Below, one piece after another: positions 37,949-45,621 of a DNA stretch of 49,710 nt (positions are counted from its first letter, which is position 1; every line of letters begins with the position of its first letter). The notes below the pieces were generated by a model. The model worked only from the letters and a program-made list of their open reading frames with translations, ran no database searches and was not told the origin of the DNA. The position numbers and the translations under genes are program-made. This stretch comes from Candidatus Nomurabacteria bacterium UBA5155 (lineage in GTDB: Bacteria > Patescibacteriota > Minisyncoccia > Phycocordibacterales > UBA9973): positions 16,576-66,285 of the forward strand of contig DHXN01000008.1 of NCBI GenBank assembly GCA_002413705.1, given 5' to 3'.

Positions 37949-38734
37949 ATGATATTTCTTCCGATCTTCATTTTTGTTCTCGGGCTCATTATCGGAAGTT
38001 TTTTGAATGTAGTCATCTTGCGTATGAATACCGGACGCAGTGTGGCCAAAGGTCGCTCAAAATGCGCGCGATGCAGCACGGCACTTTCTTGGTATGAACT
38101 GATACCGGTGTTTTCATTTCTTGGTTTGCGAGGGAAGTGCAAGACATGTAGTAATCGCATTTCATTTCAGTATCCATTGGTAGAACTTATTACAGCGATC
38201 GTTTTCACTATATTGTACGGCGCGGTTATCAACACCTACGGTCTGACAGGAGTTGCGGCAGTGATATTTATTTTCTCAGCCACGATTGCGGCACTGCTGA
38301 TCATTATTTTTGTTTACGATATACGTCACACAATCATTCCTGATGTCGCCGTCTATCTTTTTATTCTACTGGCACTTGTTTCTATCATCTGGCGATTGTT
38401 TACCGTACCTGGTTTTGCCGCTGGTACGGCAATCTTCTACGGAGTGTTTGTGGCATTACCATTTTTCTTGTTATGGGCATTTTCCAAAGGCAAACTGATG
38501 GGCTTTGGTGATGTGAAGCTGGCACTTGGCATGGGCTGGCTGCTCGGACTGGTCGGTGGATACAGCGCGGTGCTGTTTTCATTTTGGATCGGCGGACTGG
38601 TCGGTATTATTTTGTTGGCACTGTCACGCAAGTACAACATGCGTTCAGAAATTCCTTTTGCACCATTTCTGATACTGGGAACATTTATTGTCGGTGTCTT
38701 CGGAGTAACCATTTTTACTCTTTTCAACATATGA
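37949..38734 (+). CDS. pilD: prepilin peptidase
   Basis: Bifunctional membrane aspartic protease and N-methyltransferase that processes the pilins. 261 residues: FVLGLIIGSFLNVVILRMNT (about 7-26), the four-Cys zinc domain KCARCSTALSWYELIPVFSF ... GKCKTCSNRISFQYPLVE (about 38-75), then two catalytic Asp motifs, FVYDIRHTIIPD (about 113-124) and GFGDVKLALGMG (about 188-199). Seven to eight membrane segments. The start at 37949 is supported by TACAAT ending 6 nt before it; the frame opens upstream at 37841 but that extension is hydrophilic. First of a run reaching through ligA; its stop overlaps the next start (ATGA). Confidence 0.93.
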   Translation: MIFLPIFIFVLGLIIGSFLNVVILRMNTGRSVAKGRSKCARCSTALSWYELIPVFSFLGLRGKCKTCSNRISFQYPLVELITAIVFTILYGAVINTYGLTGVAAVIFIFSATIAALLIIIFVYDIRHTIIPDVAVYLFILLALVSIIWRLFTVPGFAAGTAIFYGVFVALPFFLLWAFSKGKLMGFGDVKLALGMGWLLGLVGGYSAVLFSFWIGGLVGIILLALSRKYNMRSEIPFAPFLILGTFIVGVFGVTIFTLFNI

Positions 38735-39408
38735 TAGCCACTAAAACACAACGAGGATTCACTATCATTGAAATGCTCGTCGTGGTAGCGATATTTGCTG
38801 TGGTGGCGACAGTGCTGCTCTTCCGCTATTCTGATTTCAGTACCAGTGTCGGCATACGAAATCTGGCTGAAGAAATTGGACTGACTGTTCGAGACGCGCA
38901 AAGTTATGCCACCAGTGAACGCATTATCAATGGCGCCACCGGAATTTCGAGTAGCACGTTTCCGGCATACGGCATCAGTTTTTCGGTAGATGAAAGTGTT
39001 CAACAAACATTTGATCCCAGCACTCAGAGCTTTGCACTGTTTGCCGATGTCTCAGCAAACGGCACCACAGTCACAAACAATAGCTATGACAACAACGGCA
39101 CGTGCGGCAATCCAACCACAGGGCAAGAATGCGTCGAGAACTTCACTGTCTCCGGAGGAAATAAAGTAGTATCATTGTGTACAGATCTGCCTACTGCAAA
39201 TACTTGTCTAACACCTGTCAGCGCTGGTGGATCAGGTGGTACAGTGAATGTGGTCTTTCATCGACCAAATCCTGACGCGGTGATTTGTGTCAGCGGTATT
39301 GATTGTACGATTCGCAAAGCATCATATCTTAAAATTACCGTTCAATCTCCAAAAGGATTGCAACGACTGATTACTATCTGGAACACCGGTCAAATAAGTG
39401 TTAACTAA
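38731..39408 (+). CDS. minor pilin / GspH-like pseudopilin
   Basis: Prepilin peptide MIATKTQRG then FTIIEMLVVVAIFAVVATVL, with Glu5. 225 residues, beta-rich globular domain (YGISFSVDESVQQTFDPSTQ; TVNVVFHRPNPDAVICVSGI; YLKITVQSPKGLQRLITIWN), the organisation of GspH/FimT pseudopilins. Several Cys pairs (NGTCGNPTTGQECVENF; LCTDLPTANTCLT). It overlaps pilD by ATGA and precedes the next minor pilin by 1 nt. It probably primes pilus assembly or modifies its tip; similar minor pilins serve DNA uptake elsewhere. Confidence 0.88.
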   Translation: MIATKTQRGFTIIEMLVVVAIFAVVATVLLFRYSDFSTSVGIRNLAEEIGLTVRDAQSYATSERIINGATGISSSTFPAYGISFSVDESVQQTFDPSTQSFALFADVSANGTTVTNNSYDNNGTCGNPTTGQECVENFTVSGGNKVVSLCTDLPTANTCLTPVSAGGSGGTVNVVFHRPNPDAVICVSGIDCTIRKASYLKITVQSPKGLQRLITIWNTGQISVN

Positions 39409-39409
39409 C

Positions 39410-40027
39410 ATGCATAAAAAAACTTTTCACCATTCATCTCAAATATCACTCAATGCAGGGTTCACGCTTGTTGAATTACTTGTTTCACTAGCACTGTTCA
39501 CCGTCATTGTGACGGCCGCTGTCGGTTCGCTCTATACCGTCAACCAAGCATCAGTGAAAGTTGGCGCGATGCGCACCGTGCTGGACAATCTCAGTTTCGC
39601 CACCGAATCGATGAGTCGTACTATTCGTACCGGAGACCTGATCATTTGCGGCGGTGTTGATAATCAATCAGGCACGGCTAACTGCGCACTGGGAAACTCT
39701 AACGGCCCTGGAAATGAAATTTCTTTGTATAGTACTATTGATAGTGCGATCATCGAATATCGATGGAGAACGGACAGTCTCACCGGCAATTATGAAATTC
39801 AGAAATGTACTGTTGTAAACAACAGTGTTAATGATAACAATTGTGTTTCTATCACTAATCCGGAAGTCAATGTGCAAAAAATGAGTTTCTATGTTGATGG
39901 CGCAGACGCTACCGACGGCAAGCAGCCAAGTGTTATGATATTGATGCAGGGCGTCGCCACGGCCGGTATTAACAATATTGCGCCATTTGCCATTCAGGAA
40001 TTAGTATCGCAACGAGCAGCAGAATAA
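39410..40027 (+). CDS. minor pilin (PilW/GspJ-like)
   Basis: A long prepilin leader (MHKKTFHHSSQISLNAG) before FTLVELLVSLALFTVIVTAA, Glu5 present. 205 residues. The segment DNLSFATESMSRTIRTGDLI followed by NEISLYSTIDSAIIEYRWRT is the pattern of PilW/GspJ-like minor pilins. A GTG at 39398 is an alternative start overlapping the upstream gene. One nt separates both neighbours, so translation is probably coupled. No Shine-Dalgarno. Confidence 0.87.
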   Translation: MHKKTFHHSSQISLNAGFTLVELLVSLALFTVIVTAAVGSLYTVNQASVKVGAMRTVLDNLSFATESMSRTIRTGDLIICGGVDNQSGTANCALGNSNGPGNEISLYSTIDSAIIEYRWRTDSLTGNYEIQKCTVVNNSVNDNNCVSITNPEVNVQKMSFYVDGADATDGKQPSVMILMQGVATAGINNIAPFAIQELVSQRAAE

Positions 40028-40028
40028 T

Positions 40029-40595
40029 ATGAAATATCACACATACAAAAAAGGTTTTACTCTCATCGAAACACTGATCGCGATTTTCATCTTGACACTG
40101 ACAGTCGGAGGATTGCTGACGCTGGCTGCCAATGGGTATTTCTCTGTGCGCTATGCTCGCAATCAAATCAGCGCTGACAGTTTGGTGCAAGAGTCAATCG
40201 AGTATATTCGCAACAGTCGCGACACTGCAGTGCAAGACGGAACAGACTGGCCGACATGGGTTGGACAATTCAGCAGCAATGGTTGTACTAGCAGCACCGG
40301 CTGTATCGTTGATCCTTTCAATATCGGCGGCAGCTATTTCCGCGCATGTGGCAGCACTTGTGAGGCTACTTCATTTTATCCAACCAGTGGATTTTATGGC
40401 TATGCAACAGATGGGACGTATCCTGCCACGATGACTTCCGGAGCTGCCCCGCAAACTACTACCTACGTGCGAACTGTCACCATGCATCTTGTCGGATCAG
40501 ATCAGCTGGTAGTTAATTCAACGGTTCGGTGGTTCAATGGCAATGCCGCAAAGTCCACTTCGCAGTCCACGCTACTGACCAATTGGCATTTTTAA
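40029..40595 (+). CDS. minor pilin (PilV/GspI-like)
   Basis: Prepilin peptide MKYHTYKKG then FTLIETLIAIFILTLTVGGL. 188 residues. NQISADSLVQESIEYIRNSR after the N-terminal helix is typical of PilV/GspI-type minor pilins. Small-residue-rich external domain with Cys in NGCTSSTGCIVDP and YFRACGSTCEATSF. Ends YQ-free with STLLTNWHF. One nt after the preceding stop and 1 nt before the next start. Confidence 0.86.
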   Translation: MKYHTYKKGFTLIETLIAIFILTLTVGGLLTLAANGYFSVRYARNQISADSLVQESIEYIRNSRDTAVQDGTDWPTWVGQFSSNGCTSSTGCIVDPFNIGGSYFRACGSTCEATSFYPTSGFYGYATDGTYPATMTSGAAPQTTTYVRTVTMHLVGSDQLVVNSTVRWFNGNAAKSTSQSTLLTNWHF

Positions 40596-40596
40596 T

Positions 40597-41097
40597 ATGA
40601 AGAAATTTTTTTCACAATTCAACACAGAAAATAACAGAGGCTTCGCCATGCTTTTCACCGTGCTGGTGATCAGTATTATTCTGGCCATCGGTCTGGGTAT
40701 TTCTGATGTGACATACAAACAAACTATTCTTTCAAGTCTGGCCAGAGATTCACAGCTGGCACTGTATCAAGCAGACGCAGGCGTGGAGTGCGGCATGTAT
40801 TTTGATGTGACAGCCGGAAATCCTAACGGAACATTTCCTCGCGGCACTACTGCCACTCAAGCCGCTCAAAATGATCCCACAATTTATTGCGGCGACAATA
40901 CACTGAGCTTTGTTCCCGGCGCAAGCTACAACGACTATTTTGTATACAATGAACAATCATCAAATACTAATCAACCTTGTTTTTCTGTAGTTTTTGACAA
41001 GACTGACCCGATTAAAAACAGTGTCAGTTCTCGAGGCCTAAGTACTTGCAGTGCCACACCGCGACAAGTTGAACGCGCGCTTAACATAACGTATTAA
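40597..41097 (+). CDS. PilX-like minor pilin/pilus assembly protein
   Basis: N-terminus NTENNRGFAMLFTVLVISII resembles PilX, which has the pilin helix but no Glu5 and often no leader processing. The following LARDSQLALYQADAGVECGM contains the 'A..AD.G.EC' pattern typical of PilX-type proteins. 166 residues with Cys in VECGMYF, IYCGDN, QPCFSV and LSTCSAT. Last pilus gene of the locus; ligA starts 1 nt after its stop. Confidence 0.8.
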   Translation: MKKFFSQFNTENNRGFAMLFTVLVISIILAIGLGISDVTYKQTILSSLARDSQLALYQADAGVECGMYFDVTAGNPNGTFPRGTTATQAAQNDPTIYCGDNTLSFVPGASYNDYFVYNEQSSNTNQPCFSVVFDKTDPIKNSVSSRGLSTCSATPRQVERALNITY

Positions 41098-41098
41098 C

Positions 41099-43111
41099 AT
41101 GGAGGAAGCTCAAAAGCGTTTGCAAAAGTTGAAAAAGCACATTGCTGATTTGCGTTTTCGCTATCATGTGGAGAATGATCCGACCGTGACTGATGATGTC
41201 TATGAGTCGTTGATTCGCGAAGCTAAAACAATTGAAAAAGATTTCCCGCAGTTTGCCGTGTCGCAAGAGTTTGATCGTGTGGCCGGTGCGCCGCTCAGTG
41301 TCTTTACCAAAGTGACACATACATCGCGCATGTTATCACTAAATGATGCGTTTAATTTCGAGGAGCTGCAACAATGGAGCGCGCGCATGGAAAAATTATT
41401 GCGGGGTGCTCCGCACCACTATTTTGCGGAAGTGAAGCTTGATGGTTTAGCAGTGACACTGCGATATGAAAATGGCGCACTGGTGCAAGCAGCCACGCGC
41501 GGTGACGGACTGGTGGGAGAAGACATCACAGAGAATGCAAAAATGGTGCGGACGATACCGTTGCAACTGACCGCACCATTTCCAACGTCGATCGAGGTTC
41601 GTGGAGAGATCATCATGCGAAAAAATGTATTGATAAAGCTCAACAAGCAACAAGCGGAAAACAATAAGCAACCCTTCGCCAATACACGCAATGCCGCCGC
41701 CGGTTCCATTCGACAACTTAATCCCAGTTTGGTGAAAGAACGGCAGTTGGACTTTTTTGCATACGATATCGTTGATCAATATAGCAGTCTTGAAAATGTA
41801 AAAACACACTCACAAAAACATGCACTGCTTCGCGCGCTGGGTATGCCGGTGGTGGCTGAAGAAGTCACCGCTTCACAGGTGGACGAACTACTGGCATTTA
41901 TTGACGATATCGCCAATAAACGCGATGGACTGGCATTTAACATAGACGGCATTGTCATTAGTGTGGACGAACTGTCACTGCAAGACACGCTTGGTGTTGT
42001 CGGTAAAGCGCCGCGCTACATGGTGGCATATAAATATCCGGCAGAACGCGTGACCACCGTCATGTCAGATATCACCGTCAATGTCGGACGCACCGGAGTA
42101 CTGACACCGTTGGCGCACTTTGCACCAGTGGTAGTCGCGGGGTCAACAGTTTCAAAAGCGACATTGCATAACATGGATCAGATCGCGCGTTTGGATATTC
42201 GCATCGGCGACACAGTCATCATTCAAAAAGCGGGGGATGTGATACCGGAAGTGGTGCAAGTATTGAAAGAACTTCGCAATGGCAAAGAAAAGAAATTTAG
42301 TATGCCAAAGAAGTGTCCGGTCTGCGGTTTTTCGGTTGCGCAACGCGAGGTAGCAAACAAGACTGAGGACACGGTGGCATTTTTTTGCACCAACGATGAC
42401 TGTCCGGCCAAGCATACTCGTGGCATGATTCACTTTGTGCACATGCTCGACATTTATGAAGTCGGTCCAAAAATTATTGATCGTTTGCAAGAAGAAGGAC
42501 TGGTCGCTGATGCAGCAGACTTGTTTGCACTGACTGAAGCCGATCTTAGCGGGCTTGAACGATTTGGTGAGAAGAGCGCGCAAAATATTATTGCCGCTAT
42601 CGCGGAGAAAAAACATCCGCCACTTGATCGCTTCATTGCATCGCTCGGCATCAGTAATGTTGGTGTCGAAACAGCGCGAGATATTGCACTGCATTTCGGC
42701 AGTTTCGAAAACTTTTGGAATAGCAACGTCGAAGATTTTGATAGTATTCCCAATATTGGCCCGGCGGTCGTGGAAAGTATCAGTCAGTATCGCTGCAAAG
42801 AGTCATCGATCAATCTGATAAAAAAACTGTTTGCCAATGGCGTGATGCCGCAATCAATTGCTCCGCAAAAGGATGGCATCTTTTCCGACATGACTGTCGT
42901 ACTGACCGGTACACTAACCACACTCAGTCGTGAGAAAGCTAAAGAAATCATTCAGTCGGCTGGGGGAAGGGTGACTGGTAGCGTCTCAGCCAGTACCAGT
43001 ATGGTGGTGGCGGGTGAAAAACCGGGTAGCAAATATATCGATGCACAGAAGCTTGGTGTGAAAATACTGTCCGAAGAGGACTTTTTGAAGATGACGGATG
43101 GTCTGGTATAG
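41099..43111 (+). CDS. ligA: NAD-dependent DNA ligase
   Basis: Seals nicks using NAD+. 670 residues with all LigA domains: Ia (LRFRYHVENDPTVTDDVYES), adenylation domain with Lys113 in FAEVKLDGLAVTLRYENG, then VEVRGEII-type SIEVRGEIIMRKN, GIVISVDEL, OB fold (NVGRTGVLTPLAHFAPVVVA), four-Cys zinc finger (CPVCGFSV ... FFCTNDDCPAKH), HhH repeats (EKSAQNIIAAIAEKKHPPLD; SIPNIGPAVVESISQYRC) and a C-terminal BRCT domain (MTVVLTGTLTTLSREKAKEI; GSVSASTSMVVAGEKPGSKY). One nt after the PilX-like gene; read-through from the pilus locus is likely. Confidence 0.97.
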   Translation: MEEAQKRLQKLKKHIADLRFRYHVENDPTVTDDVYESLIREAKTIEKDFPQFAVSQEFDRVAGAPLSVFTKVTHTSRMLSLNDAFNFEELQQWSARMEKLLRGAPHHYFAEVKLDGLAVTLRYENGALVQAATRGDGLVGEDITENAKMVRTIPLQLTAPFPTSIEVRGEIIMRKNVLIKLNKQQAENNKQPFANTRNAAAGSIRQLNPSLVKERQLDFFAYDIVDQYSSLENVKTHSQKHALLRALGMPVVAEEVTASQVDELLAFIDDIANKRDGLAFNIDGIVISVDELSLQDTLGVVGKAPRYMVAYKYPAERVTTVMSDITVNVGRTGVLTPLAHFAPVVVAGSTVSKATLHNMDQIARLDIRIGDTVIIQKAGDVIPEVVQVLKELRNGKEKKFSMPKKCPVCGFSVAQREVANKTEDTVAFFCTNDDCPAKHTRGMIHFVHMLDIYEVGPKIIDRLQEEGLVADAADLFALTEADLSGLERFGEKSAQNIIAAIAEKKHPPLDRFIASLGISNVGVETARDIALHFGSFENFWNSNVEDFDSIPNIGPAVVESISQYRCKESSINLIKKLFANGVMPQSIAPQKDGIFSDMTVVLTGTLTTLSREKAKEIIQSAGGRVTGSVSASTSMVVAGEKPGSKYIDAQKLGVKILSEEDFLKMTDGLV

Positions 43112-43119
43112 TGTTTGAT

Positions 43120-43407
43120 ATGAGTACGAATCTGAGTAGTGATGAGATAAAAAGACTGGCATTATTGGCACGACTGACTGTGCCGGAAGCCGAGCTTGAA
43201 ACGATCGGTAAGGATGTTACCAATATTTTGGGTTTTGTGGACACTATTCAGTCCGTGCAACTGGGCGATCAGGTTGCGACTGCCGATGGACACACCAATG
43301 TTTTTCGCGAGGATATAGTACACCCGATCACTCCGGCATATGATCTGATCGAAGCCGCACCGTTGCACCAAGATCATTTTGTGAAAGTACCAAAAGTGAT
43401 TGAGTAA
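43120..43407 (+). CDS. gatC: Asp-tRNA(Asn)/Glu-tRNA(Gln) amidotransferase subunit C
   Basis: GatC stabilises GatA within the GatCAB complex, which amidates mischarged Glu-tRNA(Gln) or Asp-tRNA(Asn). 95 residues: LSSDEIKRLALLARLTVPEA, then VTNILGFVDTIQSVQLGD, then VFREDIVHP, all GatC signatures. The start at 43120 is favoured because TATAGT ends 7 nt before it; a GTG at 43111 overlaps the ligA stop. gatA follows after 18 nt. gatB is not in the window. Confidence 0.93.
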   Translation: MSTNLSSDEIKRLALLARLTVPEAELETIGKDVTNILGFVDTIQSVQLGDQVATADGHTNVFREDIVHPITPAYDLIEAAPLHQDHFVKVPKVIE

Positions 43408-43425
43408 CATCAAATAATTTTTTAT

Positions 43426-44823
43426 ATGGAATATCCAACAATAGAACAATTGCATAAGAAACTGACAGCGGGAGAAATGGCCGTGACGACTCTTGTTGAT
43501 GAGTATGTGGCACGCGCGAAAGCCAGTGACCTGAATGCGTTCAGAGAAATTTTTTCAGACGTTGATATTGCGGCGCAAGTTGCGACTGCACAAATGATGT
43601 TTAAAGAAGGCACCGCGACAATACTGACCGGCATGCCGATTGCATTGAAAGATAATATTTTATTTGCCGGACATATTGTCAGTGGCAGCTCAAAAATGTT
43701 GGAGCACTACACGGCCAGCTACGATGCGACAGTGGTCGAAAAATTGAAAGCTGCCGGAGCAGTGCTGATCGGGCGTACCAACATGGACGAATTTGCTATG
43801 GGATCTTCAACAGAAAATTCGGCCTATGGCGTAACCAAAAATCCTCATGATACTTCGAAAGTTCCCGGCGGTTCATCGGGTGGCTCAGCAGCGGCGGTGG
43901 CGGCAGGGTTGTGTGTGGCGGCATTTGGTTCAGATACTGGCGGCTCTATCAGACAGCCGGCGGCATTTTGCGGCATTGTCGGACTGCTGCCAACGTACGG
44001 CTCTGTGTCTCGTCATGGTTTGATGGCATTGGGTTCATCATTGGACGTGATCGGCCCAATGACTCATTCCGTCGCCGATGCTGAAATTTTTTACAATACA
44101 TTCAAAGGCGCAGACAAATATGACGGCACATCTGTTGCACAAAATGTAACAATACCATTGAAGAAAAAAATCGCTATGCCAAAAAATATGTTTGCGGCCG
44201 GCGGTGTTGATCCAGAAATCAAAAAGAATTTCGAGGACATGGTGGAGAAATTGAAAACACAAGGATTTACTGTCGACGAAATTGATTTGCCGCATTTTGC
44301 TGATTCACTGGCTGCGTACTATATCTTGATGCCGGCCGAAGTGTCTTCAAACTTGGCGCGCCTCGACGGTATTCGCTATGGCGACAGAGCGAAAAGTATC
44401 TCCATACACGATGTGTATGGAGATACGCGCGGCGCACTGTTTGGCATTGAAACACGACGACGTATTTTACTCGGCACATATGTGCTGTCACACGGATACT
44501 ATGACGCATACTATAACAAAGCGGTTGCACTACGAAGCATTATTCGCAAAGAATTTGAAACTGCCTTGGAGCAATATGATGCAATTCTAACACCAACGAC
44601 ACCAACACCGGCATTCGGCATTGGCGAAAAAGTGCATGATCCGGTCAGTATGTATCTGTCTGATTTGTTCACGGTACCTGCAAACATTACACAGCATCCG
44701 GCAATTTCTATTCCTTCAGGAAAAAGTACCAGCGGACTACCATTTGGCGTGCAATTCATTGGTGCACGTTTTGCCGAAGACACGCTGTTTAGCCTTGGTA
44801 AAATAGTCGAAGATATACGATAA
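43426..44823 (+). CDS. gatA: Asp-tRNA(Asn)/Glu-tRNA(Gln) amidotransferase subunit A
   Basis: Amidase that releases ammonia from glutamine for the GatCAB reaction. 465 residues: Ser-cisSer-Lys triad with Lys in MPIALKDNILFAGHIVSGSS (about 65-84), VPGGSSGGSAAAVAAG (about 146-161) and the nucleophile region GSDTGGSIRQPAAFCGIVGL (about 168-187), then YGSVSRHGLMALGSSLDVIGP, as in GatA. Its presence suggests that this organism makes Gln-tRNA or Asn-tRNA indirectly. AsnB elsewhere in the window could also supply asparagine. Confidence 0.95.
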   Translation: MEYPTIEQLHKKLTAGEMAVTTLVDEYVARAKASDLNAFREIFSDVDIAAQVATAQMMFKEGTATILTGMPIALKDNILFAGHIVSGSSKMLEHYTASYDATVVEKLKAAGAVLIGRTNMDEFAMGSSTENSAYGVTKNPHDTSKVPGGSSGGSAAAVAAGLCVAAFGSDTGGSIRQPAAFCGIVGLLPTYGSVSRHGLMALGSSLDVIGPMTHSVADAEIFYNTFKGADKYDGTSVAQNVTIPLKKKIAMPKNMFAAGGVDPEIKKNFEDMVEKLKTQGFTVDEIDLPHFADSLAAYYILMPAEVSSNLARLDGIRYGDRAKSISIHDVYGDTRGALFGIETRRRILLGTYVLSHGYYDAYYNKAVALRSIIRKEFETALEQYDAILTPTTPTPAFGIGEKVHDPVSMYLSDLFTVPANITQHPAISIPSGKSTSGLPFGVQFIGARFAEDTLFSLGKIVEDIR

Positions 44824-44830
44824 TACTAGT

Positions 44831-45334
44831 GTGACTATCATAATAATTTTTAATGCGATACTGACACTGTTTGCGATTGCGCTCATCACATTGGTTCTTT
44901 TTCTGTTCGTGCGTTTTTATGAAATCCGCCAAGGAGACAAGAAAAAAAATTTGATTGTGTTGCAACATACTATGCCGACCATTGCGCAAAGCGGCGACGC
45001 GGCGATGGTGGTGCCAATTGAAAATCAAACATGGAAAAGCATCCGGGCACGACTGTTGGGAGAAAATCCAAGCGACTGGAAGCTGTCAGTCATTGAGGCG
45101 GATATTTACATGGATCGTCTGCTCGATGATAAAGGCTTTCACGGGGATACGACCAGTGACAAACTGAAGCAGATCACCCCCGATAGATTGCCATCCGTGC
45201 AGATTGCGTGGGAAGTGCACAAGATTCGCAATCGCATCGCGCATGACGGTGCGGCATTTGTGCTGACCATGCCCGAAGCGCGGCGACTGCTGTCGTACTA
45301 TGAAATTATTTTTACTGATCTCGGCGCGATTTAA
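44831..45334 (+). CDS. membrane-anchored protein with HEPN-like RNRIAH motif
   Basis: Starts with GTG at 44831. One membrane helix (about 3-27, IIIIFNAILTLFAIALITLV), a cytoplasmic linker (PTIAQSGDAAMVVPIENQTW) and a helical domain (about 55-160): LLGENPSDWKLSVIEADIYM, DRLLDDKGFHGDTTSDKLKQ, and VQIAWEVHKIRNRIAHDGAA. RNRIAH fits the R-x4-H signature of HEPN-fold RNases, and similar 'HKxRNxIAH' helices occur in DUF4145-like domains. Whether it is catalytic is unknown. GATAAT ends 6 nt before the GTG. It follows gatA by 7 nt and may be an operon member. Confidence 0.65.
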   Translation: MTIIIIFNAILTLFAIALITLVLFLFVRFYEIRQGDKKKNLIVLQHTMPTIAQSGDAAMVVPIENQTWKSIRARLLGENPSDWKLSVIEADIYMDRLLDDKGFHGDTTSDKLKQITPDRLPSVQIAWEVHKIRNRIAHDGAAFVLTMPEARRLLSYYEIIFTDLGAI

Positions 45335-45395
45335 TTTCGGAAAACGCCATTTGCATTAATCTGATAAGGATTGTATAATCCAACCCTAACTATAT

Positions 45396-45466
45396 CGCGG
45401 GGTAGAGAAGTGGTATCTCGTAAGGCTCATAACCTTAAGGCAGCTGTTCGATTCAGCTCCCCGCAA
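45396..45466 (+). tRNA. initiator tRNA-fMet(CAT)
   Basis: Acceptor CGCGGGG/CCCCGCA with the initiator-specific C1-A72 mismatch, A11-T24 in the D-arm (GAGA-AGTGGTA-TCTC), anticodon arm TAAGG-CTCATAA-CCTTA (only two G-C pairs next to the loop rather than three), T-arm AGCTG-TTCGATT-CAGCT, discriminator A. CCA not encoded. A TATAAT is at 45374-45379. Confidence 0.93.
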
Positions 45467-45511
45467 CAATTTACAAATAGGCTCATTATGCTATAGTCTT
45501 GTGGCACTTAT

Positions 45512-45585
45512 GCCGGTGTAGCTCAGGTAGTTAGAGCATCTCACTCATAAAGAGAAGGTCACAAGTGCAAATCTTGTCATCGGCA
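45512..45585 (+). tRNA. tRNA-Met(CAT), elongator-type, with odd D- and T-loop bases
   Basis: Acceptor GCCGGTG/CATCGGC (one G-T), D-arm GCTC-AGGTAGTTA-GAGC, anticodon arm TCTCA-CTCATAA-AGAGA with an A31-A39 mismatch, T-arm ACAAG-TGCAAAT-CTTGT, discriminator A. The T-loop has G at position 55 instead of U, and the D-loop has A where G18 is expected. It could be elongator Met or, with lysidine, Ile(ATA). TATAGT is at 45492-45497. CCA not encoded. Confidence 0.82.
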
Positions 45586-45621
45586 CACTTCACAATATTT
45601 ATTACTAATTTTACTGAGTAA

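Noticed and set aside
42152..42694. 180-codon minus-strand frame inside ligA
   Set aside because: Mirror of a strongly coding plus-strand gene; its translation has no family features. The same holds for 6,683-7,369 in ftsH and 48,086-48,676 in the helicase.
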